Shown in pieces: positions 45,358 to 53,095 of a stretch of DNA of 56,369 bases (its first letter is position 1; each line of letters opens with the position of its first letter). The notes below the pieces were generated by a model that saw nothing but the letters and a program-made list of their open reading frames with translations, was not told the origin of the DNA and searched no databases. The position numbers were made by a program, and so were the translations under genes. This stretch comes from Burkholderiales bacterium (GTDB lineage Bacteria > Pseudomonadota > Gammaproteobacteria > Burkholderiales > Burkholderiaceae_C): NCBI GenBank assembly GCA_016191995.1, contig JACPVA010000039.1:1-56369 (forward strand). The letters are read 5' to 3'.

Positions 45358-45395
45358 CTCAGCGTCAAGCGCACTCCTTGTGCCTTGGCGCTGAG
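45358..45395 (-). promoter_or_regulatory. Long stem-loop in the secreted-protein leader
   Basis: Outer arms 45358-45369 and 45384-45395 pair at 11 of 12 positions, and inner arms 45371-45374 and 45380-45383 add four perfect pairs, around a 5-base loop. One base (45370) bulges. In the minus-strand RNA the loop reads AAGGA. It lies 83-120 bases before the start codon and has no T run, so it is not a terminator. It could stabilise the mRNA or bind a protein. The one imperfect pair is G-U in plus-strand RNA but A-C in minus-strand RNA. Confidence 0.65.
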
Positions 45396-45452
45396 GCGAA
45401 CGGATTTGCCGAATGTGCCTGACTAAGTCTCCTTGCTTGGCGCTGGTGCCGA

Positions 45453-45468
45453 TGTGACGGCGGTCACA
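45453..45468. promoter_or_regulatory. CRP-type operator (perfect TGTGA-N6-TCACA) upstream of the secreted-protein gene
   Basis: TGTGACGGCGGTCACA has both half-sites matching the CRP consensus at all ten positions, and the symmetry extends one base further on each side (A and T). It is centred about 185 bases before the start codon at 45275. A CRP-like regulator with matching recognition-helix residues is encoded at 50885. Confidence 0.72.
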
Positions 45469-45702
45469 TGCAACCCCGCTTCCTTCCCGGCTACCGCGGC
45501 CGCGGCCAGCGGCCGGATGATGCTTCAACAATCGGCCGCAACCGCCTCATGGATAAACCCTTTTTCATTATTACCCGCACTGTCCGAGCCTGGGCGGACG
45601 GCGACCATCGGGGGCGCGATGATACCGATCCAGCGTTGCGCAACAGCAACGCCCTGGCCGGACATAGGCCCGCCGGCGCCAGGGCCACGCACGCTGCGGC
45701 CG

Positions 45703-47151
45703 TCACCACAGATAGCGTAGCCCTGCGTACGCGGTCTCCGCCCGATAGCGGAACAGCGCGAGGTTGCTGCGCTGGACCGCCGCCTGCCATTGAAGCAGAA
45801 GGTCGAGCCCCTCGATCGGCAGAGGAAGGGCCGCTTGCGCCGTCAGTTGCCGCAGCCGCATGTCCCGGATCGCGCCATTATCGAGCAGATCGCTGTAGCC
45901 GGTCGCATCGCGCGTCTTCGTGACCCGCCAGCCGGCCTCGACCCGCACGTTCCCGGGCAGCGAGCCGCGCAAATGCAGGCCAGCGCCATCGATACGCTGG
46001 CGCCCGCCGGGGCGATCGGGATCGTCCGGCACATCGTCGCCGCGTCGCAGCAGCAGCGCACCGCTCCAGTCGGCTGTGCCGAGACCGCAATGCATGCCGA
46101 CGACGCTGCCATGGTAGCGTGCATCGAGCGGGCGGCTGTCGCGGTGCATCCGCCGCTCCGACTCCAGACCGGCGCGCAACCGGCACGCCCCGATCCCGCG
46201 GCCGGCGGCCATGGCCAGGCGGGTTTGTCGGAACGGCTCGCCCAGCGGCCCGCTGACCCAGGCCGCGCTGCCGTCGAGCTGTGCCGCCCAGCGGCCGCTG
46301 CCGTAGTGCACGCTGCCGGCGAGCTCGCGCTGCTGCCAGTCGGTCTGCGGATGCGCGCGCGATGTGCGCGCCGAACCGCTGGCCCCGACCCGCACGACCC
46401 AGGGTTCGCCGGGTGCGTAGGCCCATTGGGCGGACAGGCTGGCCAGCATGGTCAGCCCGCTGCGCGGACGCCCCTCGACCGGCAGCACGATCGGCCCTCC
46501 GGGGACCGTGATGGTCAATTCCGTCAGCCGCGGTGAGCGGTCCAGGTTGCTCTCGTAGCCACCCAGCACGCTGAGCTCGCCCTGCGTTGCCGAGCGCGCG
46601 CGCGCGGCAGCGAGCATGCCCAGCCGCACGGCCGGCAACGCGTAGCGGCTCGAGGGGTCGGCGACCGCCTCCAGCCGAGCCTGGAGCGCGGCCGGCAGGT
46701 CGCTGCGCGACCGCCACGCCGCCGCCAGCGCGCGCACCGGCCCGGGCTCGCCGGCCATCGCCAGGGCGATCGCGAAGTCCGCCTGCGCGCCGAGGTTGTC
46801 CGGCTCCAGCAGCAGCGACCGCTCCAGCCACAGGACGGCCTGCTCGGTGTCGCCATCGTCGAGCAGCAGTGCTCCGTAAACGGAGAGGAAGTAGGCGTCG
46901 TCCATGCAGGCCGCGCGCCGTGAGGCCATGCGCTCGATGGCCTCGCGGCGCTGGCGGTCGGTGACCGGCCAGACCTCGGGCACGACACCGCCGCAAGCGG
47001 CCGCGGCCGCGCGCATCGCAATCGGTTCAGGCGCAGGCGGCGCAGCGCGGCCAGCCGTGCTGGCCGCAACCAGGCCCAGCACGATCGCAGGCCGCAGCAA
47101 GGCGGCCAAGCTGCCCCGGCGCGCGCCGGCGCCACGATGCCCCGGGGTCAC
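45703..47151 (-). CDS. TPR-containing outer-membrane beta-barrel protein
   Basis: Read from a GTG at 47151, the 482-residue protein has a signal peptide ('AIVLGLVAASTAGRAAPP'), one or two tetratricopeptide units ('AYFLSVYGALLLDDGDTEQ', 'NLGAQADFAIALAMAGEPG'), and a C-terminal region of about 280 residues made of alternating amphipathic strands that ends in '-YAGLRYLW', with a terminal aromatic residue as in outer-membrane barrels. This resembles TPR-plus-barrel proteins of the Slam/porin-like group, without a firm match. The GTG overlaps the stop of the CHASE2 gene (GTGA), so the two are coupled. An export or surface-display role is conceivable. Confidence 0.7.
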   Translation of the reverse strand: MTPGHRGAGARRGSLAALLRPAIVLGLVAASTAGRAAPPAPEPIAMRAAAAACGGVVPEVWPVTDRQRREAIERMASRRAACMDDAYFLSVYGALLLDDGDTEQAVLWLERSLLLEPDNLGAQADFAIALAMAGEPGPVRALAAAWRSRSDLPAALQARLEAVADPSSRYALPAVRLGMLAAARARSATQGELSVLGGYESNLDRSPRLTELTITVPGGPIVLPVEGRPRSGLTMLASLSAQWAYAPGEPWVVRVGASGSARTSRAHPQTDWQQRELAGSVHYGSGRWAAQLDGSAAWVSGPLGEPFRQTRLAMAAGRGIGACRLRAGLESERRMHRDSRPLDARYHGSVVGMHCGLGTADWSGALLLRRGDDVPDDPDRPGGRQRIDGAGLHLRGSLPGNVRVEAGWRVTKTRDATGYSDLLDNGAIRDMRLRQLTAQAALPLPIEGLDLLLQWQAAVQRSNLALFRYRAETAYAGLRYLW

Positions 47152-49262
47152 GCTCGCCAGCGCCCTCCGGGCGTCGCCGCAGCCGGCATGATCCCGATTC
47201 CCGCCGACGATCCCGACCGCGCGGCGCGGTGGCCCAGGGCCCCGGGAATCGATGTGTCGCCGGTCGCGGTCGCGCTGGCTGCCCACGCCGAGTCGGTCGC
47301 CAGCAGATCGGCCCAGCCCGCCAGCCCCGACACGCGCACGTCCCGCCCGACCCCTTCGAGGAGGTAGTCGCCGACCTGCACCAGCGCGCTGGCCGGAAGC
47401 TGCGCTGCCAGATGCGGTCCGACGAGGATCGGCAGCGACAGGTCCGCCGTGAGCTGCTGCAGGCGCAGTGCCAGGCTGACGGCCTCGCCGAGCGTCGCAT
47501 GCGCGCGCCGGCGGGCGGGGCCGTAGGACCCGACGACGACCGCGCCGGACTCGAGCCCGATGCCCAGCGCCAGCGGCTGAACGTGCGCGCTCTCGGAGAC
47601 CGGCCGCCGGCTCGCGAACAGTTCCCCCGTCGCCCGCACGAGATCACGCGCCGCGTCGGCCGCGCGCCGGGCGTGGTCGCTGCAATCACCGGCTGCATTC
47701 CAGACCGCGGTCAAGGTGTCGCCGACGACATGCTCGACGACGCCGCCGTGACGCTCGACCACATGCACCGCGAGGCAGGCGTAGGCATGCAGCAGCGCGG
47801 CCAGCTCCTGCGCCGGCGCCTCGGCGGCCAGCGCGGGGAAGTTGCGTACCGCAGCCGTCAGGATGCTGACTTCGCGTGGCTCGAACTGCGGCTCGCCGCT
47901 GGGCTCCGAGGCCATCAGCCGCTCGGCCACCGGCGCCGGCAGATAGGCGCCCAGATGCGCCGACAGCCGCTCGCGCTGCGCGCGCGCCAACGCATGCTCC
48001 GCAGTGGCCAGCGACATCGCACCGAGAATGCTGAATGCCACGACGGTCAGCCACGGCAGCCACAGCGAGCCCAGGTGCAACGCGACGACCGCCCCGCCCA
48101 GGGCGACGGTCGCCAGCCCGATGCCGAGCAGTGGCAGCCTCTTGGCAGGCGCACCCAGACCGGCCGAACCTGCGAACCAGAGCAGCGCCGCCACGACGAT
48201 CAGCAACATGGCCTGTATCCGTGGCCATGCCGCCGGCGTGTAGGGCACGGCGTCGTCGAGCAGGGCGACCAGGGCCTGGGCGTGAACCTCCAGCCCCGAG
48301 GCGACCGCCCCGAGCGGTGTCGCCACGGTGTCGGCCATGCCGAAGGCGGTCGACCCGACGAGGACGATCGTCCCCGCGAGTGCCGGCCGCACCGCTTCGG
48401 GCCTGAGCAGGACGTCAGCCGCCGATACCGAGACCAAGGCCTCGCGCGCCAGCCGGTAAGGCACGCGCATCATGCCGCGCGCATCCAGCGGCACCTCGAC
48501 CCCGGGCAGCCCGCTGGCGCGCAGGCTGACCGGCGGCCCCCACCAGCGCCCGTCACCGGCCCGCGCGGCGAGCTCCCAGCCCGCGGCCACGTGACCAACC
48601 GCGCGCGCGCCGCCGATCCCGTCGTGTCCGGCCGCGAGCTGCAGCAACGCCGCCAGCCCGAGCGTCTCATGCGCGCTCCCCGCATGACACACGCGCGCCG
48701 GCAGATGCCGGATCACGCCGTCGGCGTCGACACGCGGCGCAATATGGCCGGTAGGCGGCTGCAGCTCGGCGAGCGCCGGCGCCAGCCCGTAGTGGCCGAA
48801 ACTTTGCAATGTCGTGGCATCGCAAGGGACCTGCCCCCCGACGACGGCGCCGACCGCGGGCGCGACCACCGGGTCGAGCGAGAAGAGCTGCGCCAGCACC
48901 GGCCTTGCACGTTCGACGGCCAGACGCAGCGCGTCGTCTCCCTCGCGCGGCTCGGCGAGGACGATGTCGACGACCTGCACCCCGGGACGGGCGTCAGCGA
49001 TGCGCCCGACGAGCTGGGCCAGGGTCTCGCGCGGCCAGGGCCAGGGCCCGATCTCGCGCAGGCTCCGTTCGTCGATATCGACGATGACGATGCGACCCTC
49101 GGCCTGCCCCGACGCAGCGAGCCGCCAGTACATATCCGCTGCGCGGTCTTCCAGCGACGCAACAGCACGCGGCCACAGCAGGCCGGGAAGCGTCGCTGCC
49201 ACGGCCGCCAGCGCCAGTGCAAGCGCCCGAAGCGCCCAGGGATGCCGGTGCCAGAAGCGCAT
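47148..49262 (-). CDS. CHASE2-domain protein with a degenerate adenylate/guanylate cyclase domain
   Basis: The 704-residue protein has an N-terminal membrane segment (11-30), a periplasmic CHASE2 sensor (about 35-340; 'GRIVIVDIDERSLREIGPWP', 'GTIVLVGSTAFGMADTVATP'), three more membrane segments (about 347-415) and a class III cyclase-like domain (about 460-640). The first metal-binding Asp, expected in an 'F-A-D-I-R-G-F' motif, is Ala here: 'VSILTAAVRNFPALAAE' with Ala471. The second acidic site is kept ('VVGDTLTAVWNAA', Asp515). It is therefore likely inactive as a cyclase or works only as a sensor. It lies between fecR-like and TPR/barrel genes. Confidence 0.87.
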   Translation of the reverse strand: MRFWHRHPWALRALALALAAVAATLPGLLWPRAVASLEDRAADMYWRLAASGQAEGRIVIVDIDERSLREIGPWPWPRETLAQLVGRIADARPGVQVVDIVLAEPREGDDALRLAVERARPVLAQLFSLDPVVAPAVGAVVGGQVPCDATTLQSFGHYGLAPALAELQPPTGHIAPRVDADGVIRHLPARVCHAGSAHETLGLAALLQLAAGHDGIGGARAVGHVAAGWELAARAGDGRWWGPPVSLRASGLPGVEVPLDARGMMRVPYRLAREALVSVSAADVLLRPEAVRPALAGTIVLVGSTAFGMADTVATPLGAVASGLEVHAQALVALLDDAVPYTPAAWPRIQAMLLIVVAALLWFAGSAGLGAPAKRLPLLGIGLATVALGGAVVALHLGSLWLPWLTVVAFSILGAMSLATAEHALARAQRERLSAHLGAYLPAPVAERLMASEPSGEPQFEPREVSILTAAVRNFPALAAEAPAQELAALLHAYACLAVHVVERHGGVVEHVVGDTLTAVWNAAGDCSDHARRAADAARDLVRATGELFASRRPVSESAHVQPLALGIGLESGAVVVGSYGPARRRAHATLGEAVSLALRLQQLTADLSLPILVGPHLAAQLPASALVQVGDYLLEGVGRDVRVSGLAGWADLLATDSAWAASATATGDTSIPGALGHRAARSGSSAGIGIMPAAATPGGRWRA

Positions 49263-49330
49263 GCCCTAGACCTCGCGCCGCGTCGTGGCCAGGCCGGCGG
49301 GCAGGCGGACCTGGCCCGGCGTCCGACCCG

Positions 49331-50725
49331 TCAAGGGCCGGTGCCCCACAGCGTGCGTCCGCTGAAGAGCGAGCCGGCGGAACCCGTCACGAACAGATAG
49401 CCTGCCTCCTTGCCATCCGTCGATAGCGCGCCAGCGACGCGCTGGTTCTCGTCGATGACCGCAAACAGCCCGTCCGAACGCAGGTCACCGGCCATCCTCA
49501 GCCGACCCTCCGCACCCGACATGGCCCGCAGATCCAGCGCGGTGGCGAAGCTGCGGCGGTCGAAGTCCACCGTAAGATTGCCGGCACGCACGGTCGCCAC
49601 CTCGAGGCCGCCAGCCGACTCGTAGCTCGCGCTGGCGCGCGTGAGGCGGAACTCGACTTGCCCGGATGCCGTCGGCTGGAACAGCTCACCCGCCACCTTG
49701 GGATCGCTGCGGAACAGGCCGGTATCCTGATCCGCCACCGTGACATGGCGGCCGAGGCGAGCGAGCGCGAACGGCATCGTCAGCTCGTCGTTGAACCCCG
49801 GCAGGATCGCCCAGCGCCCCCAGACCAGCTGCGACGACAGACTGGTCGGACGGTTGAGGTCCGGCACATTGACCGCGGCCAGCGTCAGCATCTCGGCCGC
49901 GGCGCGGTCGTTGCCGCGCTGCTGCTGGGCCGCCGTCGGCTCGGCGGCCAGCATGCCGCTGGCGCGTGCCCCGCTCAGCGCCTGCTCGTCGCGCTCGCGC
50001 GCGCCGGCGTCGCGATCATCGACGAACGCGGTCTGGATGATCGCCAGGTCGGACGCGCGAACGAGGCGGGCGCCCTGGTCGCCCGGTCGGACGACGGCCA
50101 TGATCCGGCCCATGCCGGCCGAGAGCTCGCGTGCGTCCACGCCCTCGCACGGCCCCAGGCCGCCGGCGCTGCATCCCTCGCCATAGGGCGCGACGACGAT
50201 GGCACCGTCTGCGACCGTCGCCCGCACGGCCGACGGCGCGGCCTGGACCACGAAGTCGGTACCGCGTACGCCGATGGCGGCGATCGGCGTATTCAGGCGA
50301 AAGCGCGCCTTGTCGACCTCGGTGGCAGCGCCCGACAGCGAGCGGCCGGTGCCGCGAACGAGCTTCAGCCGCACCTCGTTGCGTTGCGGGCTCGCGGCGT
50401 CGTAGCGATAGGCCTGCACCTCGAGGATGCTGTCGGGCCGCACGCTGACCGCGCCGTCGTCGACGAAGCGCAGGTGCACGTGACCGTTGGCGCCGGTCTC
50501 CACGCGATCGCCGACGCGGATCGGGGCGCCGCGCGCGAGCGCGGTGCGGCTGCCGTCCGCGTGCACGACCTCGGCCGCCCCGATCAGCAGGCTCACCTGC
50601 GCGACCTTCTCGGCACAGGCGGGCCCGCCCAGCGCCGCGGCGACCGCGACGAGCAGCGCGGCCAACGGCGACCGACGCGGCGACGGCTGGCCGTGCGGCA
50701 TCGATTGCGCAGGGTATGAATCCAT
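49331..50725 (-). CDS. Secreted FecR-domain protein
   Basis: The 464-residue protein has a signal peptide ('SPLAALLVAVAAALGGPACA') and a FecR domain at about residues 45-200: 'RGAPIRVGDRVETGANGHVH', 'DGAVSVRPDSILEVQAYRYD' and 'RFRLNTPIAAIGVRGTDFVV'. The rest (about 280-464) looks like beta-sandwich sequence and contains 'MSGAEGRLRMAGDLRSDG', with no recognised family. There is no cytoplasmic anti-sigma part, so this is the stand-alone periplasmic FecR type often found next to CHASE2 cyclases. GAGGAG lies 7 bases before the ATG at 50725. Confidence 0.85.
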   Translation of the reverse strand: MDSYPAQSMPHGQPSPRRSPLAALLVAVAAALGGPACAEKVAQVSLLIGAAEVVHADGSRTALARGAPIRVGDRVETGANGHVHLRFVDDGAVSVRPDSILEVQAYRYDAASPQRNEVRLKLVRGTGRSLSGAATEVDKARFRLNTPIAAIGVRGTDFVVQAAPSAVRATVADGAIVVAPYGEGCSAGGLGPCEGVDARELSAGMGRIMAVVRPGDQGARLVRASDLAIIQTAFVDDRDAGARERDEQALSGARASGMLAAEPTAAQQQRGNDRAAAEMLTLAAVNVPDLNRPTSLSSQLVWGRWAILPGFNDELTMPFALARLGRHVTVADQDTGLFRSDPKVAGELFQPTASGQVEFRLTRASASYESAGGLEVATVRAGNLTVDFDRRSFATALDLRAMSGAEGRLRMAGDLRSDGLFAVIDENQRVAGALSTDGKEAGYLFVTGSAGSLFSGRTLWGTGP

Positions 50726-50826
50726 GGTGGAGCTCCTCGCAGGACATCGGCCACCGCTGCGGCATGCGCCGGGTGACGGGTCGGGGTGCGACAGAATACA
50801 TCCTGCCCGGGCGCCGCGGGCGGCGC

Positions 50827-50842
50827 TGTGCCATGCGTCACA
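50827..50842. promoter_or_regulatory. CRP-type operator (TGTGC-N6-TCACA) between fecR-like and crp-like genes
   Basis: TGTGCCATGCGTCACA matches the CRP palindrome at nine of ten half-site positions. It lies in the 159-base divergent gap, 42 bases before the crp-like ATG and about 101 bases before the fecR-like ATG. Binding here could make the regulator control itself and the FecR-CHASE2-TPR operon. Confidence 0.6.
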
Positions 50843-50884
50843 CCCGCGTCGAGTGCCGCGCGGTGGTCGATCCCCCTTGCCTCG

Positions 50885-51583
50885 ATGCCGATCCCGATAC
50901 CCATCCTGCAGGGGTTGAAGCTCTTCGACCAGCTGCCGACGCAGCGTCTGGACGAGCTGAGCCGCACCCTGTCCGAGCGCCGGGTGCAGCGGCGCGAGGT
51001 CGTCGTCAAGCTCGGCGACCGCGACGGCGGCCTGGGCCTGCTGATCGAGGGCCGTCTGCAGAGCGTGAACTTCACGCTCGATGGCAAGGAGGTCGGGACG
51101 GGTTTCGTCGATGCCGGGGACTTCTTCGGCGAGCTCTCGGTGATCGATGGTCGGCCGGCGCCGGAGTACGTGATCGCGGTCGCACCCTCGCGCATCGCCG
51201 TGCTCGATCGAGACCGGGCGCGCGAGCTGATGTTCTCGACCCCGGCCGGGGCGGCGGCGGTCGCGATGCGGCTGGCGCAGCGGCTGCGGGAGTCGGCCGC
51301 GCACAAGGCAGTGCTCGCGCTGCCGAGCTCGTTCCAGCGCGTTTGCGCCCAGCTCACCACGCTGGCGCGTCCGGCGTGCGACGACGGCACGCTTCGCATC
51401 CACGTGCCCCCGACTCACCAGGAGATCGCGATCATGATCAATACCAGCCGCGAGACCGTGACCCGCACCTTGCAGTACCTGCTGGGCATGCAGGTGCTCG
51501 AGCGCGACGGCCCGGACCTCGTCGTGAAGAAGCCGGAGCTGCTGCGGCAGGCGGTGGACGGCGCTCTCGCCCCGGTGCGCTGA
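50885..51583 (+). CDS. Crp/Fnr-family transcriptional regulator
   Basis: The 232-residue protein has a cyclic-nucleotide-binding-type beta barrel (about 10-115) and a C-terminal winged helix. The recognition helix 'TSRETVTRTL' (187-196) has Arg189, Glu190 and Arg194 in the places that in E. coli CRP contact TGTGA half-sites. In the ligand pocket 'GDFFGELSVIDG' keeps the Gly-Glu pair, but the Arg-Ser/Thr that binds the phosphate is missing ('RPAPEYV' instead), so classical cAMP binding is doubtful. There are no FNR-type iron-sulfur cysteines at the N-terminus. It diverges from the fecR-like operon. Confidence 0.9.
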   Translation: MPIPIPILQGLKLFDQLPTQRLDELSRTLSERRVQRREVVVKLGDRDGGLGLLIEGRLQSVNFTLDGKEVGTGFVDAGDFFGELSVIDGRPAPEYVIAVAPSRIAVLDRDRARELMFSTPAGAAAVAMRLAQRLRESAAHKAVLALPSSFQRVCAQLTTLARPACDDGTLRIHVPPTHQEIAIMINTSRETVTRTLQYLLGMQVLERDGPDLVVKKPELLRQAVDGALAPVR

Positions 51584-51610
51584 CGCGCCCGGCGGCCCCG
51601 GGCCACGGAC

Positions 51611-51629
51611 CGCAGATCGCGGATTTGCG
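51611..51629 (+). terminator. Weak hairpin between the convergent crp-like and kpsS-like genes
   Basis: CGCAGATC (51611-51618) and GATTTGCG (51622-51629) form an 8-bp stem with one G-U pair in plus-strand RNA and a 3-base loop. It lies in the 48-base gap after the regulator's stop. There is no T run, so terminator activity is uncertain. Confidence 0.3.
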
Positions 51630-51631
51630 CC

Positions 51632-52996
51632 TCAGGCCGGCTCGACGCCGTGGGCGGCCGTCCTCTGGCTCGGATCGGCGGCAACGGCTGCCGCCTCGCC
51701 GAGCGCCTCCAACCCCGGCGCCCGCCCGTAGAAGCTCGCATTCAGCTGCGTATGCTCGGTCAGGTAGGCACGAAAGCGCCAGTACAGGTCCGCGTCGACC
51801 GGCGACGGCGCCGCCCAGAAGCCGTCGAGTCCCCCTTGATGGGTCAGCCCCGGGATGTCGTACAGGCACTCGCCGAGCGCGACCACCGGCGCTCCGTGGT
51901 ACATCGCCTGCAGCCCGGTCGTGCTGTTGATCGTCACCACGCCTCGCGTGTGGCGCAGCAGCGTCGGCAGGTGCAGGTCGTGCACGTAGTGAACCCGCCC
52001 GCCTAGCCCCAGCTCTCTTGCGGCGCGCGCGATGAGGGCGCTGTAGTCGCTGTAGGCGCGGTCCATCGGGTGGTGCTTCAGCACCAGGTGCATGGACGGG
52101 TCGGCGCGGCACGCGAACGACTGCATCACCTCGTGGACGAAGCCCTGCACCGACCCGAACTCCGAGTGGAATCGCACCTGGCTGTCGTTGTGCACCTGCA
52201 GCGGGACCAGGAACCAGCGCTGGCTCATCGCGGGCGACGACAGCCGCCCCAGCATGCCGCGGTCGCGCCATGCATAGGCCAGGCGGCGCCAGCCGCCCCG
52301 AAGCCAGCGCGCCGCCTCGACCGCGGGGTGGATCTGGCGGTGGTAGCAGTGGTGGCGAAAGCGCGGCCAGCCCAGCGCGCAGGCCAGGCTGTAGCAGGTC
52401 GCCACCCAGGCCATGGTGCGGAATCGCTGGCCGGTGGGCTGCGGCAGCTGGTCGCTGCGGATCGGCGCATGCGCGCGGTAGATCGCGGGGTCGCGCGGCA
52501 GCGGCGAGTGCGCATTGACGCCATCGCGCTCCAGCGTGACATAGTCGGGCCGCAGGTAGCCTTCCTCGAAGACATAGAACGCGCGGCCGCAGGCGTCGGC
52601 CACCTCGCGCGCGGCGCAGTGGATCGCACGCATCTGGCCGAAGACCACGACCGCGTCGATGCGCTCGCGCGTGATCAGATCGCCGAGCCAGGCCGGCCAG
52701 TCCGCTTCGAGACCGGTGAAGTCGAGCGCGCCGGGCTGGCGATAGAAGTAGCGGTCGCCACCGTTGAAGTGCACCTTGTGCACCACCTGCCCCTGCGCGG
52801 CCAGCGTGCGCGCCAGACGATCGAAGAACCAGCCCATCGGCCCCTGGAGCAGCAGCACGCGGCGATGGCGCAGCAGGCCTTGCATCGACCGCGGCAGCGA
52901 TCGCAGCGCCGGAACCAGGTCGGCTTCGCCTGCACACGACGGGGCGAGGTCGGCCGGCCTGGCGGCAGCCAACGGATCGCGACGCGGAGACAGCAT
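51632..52996 (-). CDS. Capsule polysaccharide protein, KpsS-like (Kdo linker transferase)
   Basis: The 454-residue protein matches the KpsS pattern: 'VLLLQGPMGWFFDRLARTL', 'HFNGGDRYFYRQPGALDF', 'FYVFEEGYLRPDYVTLERDG', 'LVLKHHPMDRAYSDY' and 'INSTTGLQAMYHGAPVVALG'. KpsS adds the first Kdo of the poly-Kdo linker to the lipid anchor of ABC-exported capsules. The ATG at 52996 is preferred to 53092 because homology begins shortly after it and a GGGAG sequence lies upstream. KpsC lies upstream on the same strand with a 99-base gap. Confidence 0.85.
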   Translation of the reverse strand: MLSPRRDPLAAARPADLAPSCAGEADLVPALRSLPRSMQGLLRHRRVLLLQGPMGWFFDRLARTLAAQGQVVHKVHFNGGDRYFYRQPGALDFTGLEADWPAWLGDLITRERIDAVVVFGQMRAIHCAAREVADACGRAFYVFEEGYLRPDYVTLERDGVNAHSPLPRDPAIYRAHAPIRSDQLPQPTGQRFRTMAWVATCYSLACALGWPRFRHHCYHRQIHPAVEAARWLRGGWRRLAYAWRDRGMLGRLSSPAMSQRWFLVPLQVHNDSQVRFHSEFGSVQGFVHEVMQSFACRADPSMHLVLKHHPMDRAYSDYSALIARAARELGLGGRVHYVHDLHLPTLLRHTRGVVTINSTTGLQAMYHGAPVVALGECLYDIPGLTHQGGLDGFWAAPSPVDADLYWRFRAYLTEHTQLNASFYGRAPGLEALGEAAAVAADPSQRTAAHGVEPA

Positions 52997-53095
52997 GGAC
53001 GGGTTCTCCCTCTTCTCGCCCACTGCGCTGCGGCGCGAGAGCTCCGCATTGTCTCGTCTGCGCCGGGTGCGCCATCGTCGCTTTCCTGCCACAGG

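Larger units (their letters stand above)
45276..45702 (-). other. 427-base leader and regulatory region of the secreted-protein gene
   Basis: The gap lies between the TPR/beta-barrel gene and the secreted-protein gene, both on the minus strand. It contains a consensus CRP-type palindrome (45453-45468), a long hairpin (45358-45395), and nearer the start codon a smaller hairpin (45309-45326). A 7-bp hairpin without T run (45633-45652) lies just after the upstream gene. I cannot assign a convincing -10/-35 pair. Confidence 0.75.

Noticed and set aside
45633-45652. Terminator after the TPR/barrel gene
   Set aside because: The 7-bp stem with 6-base loop has no T run on the minus strand and is too weak to list as a terminator.
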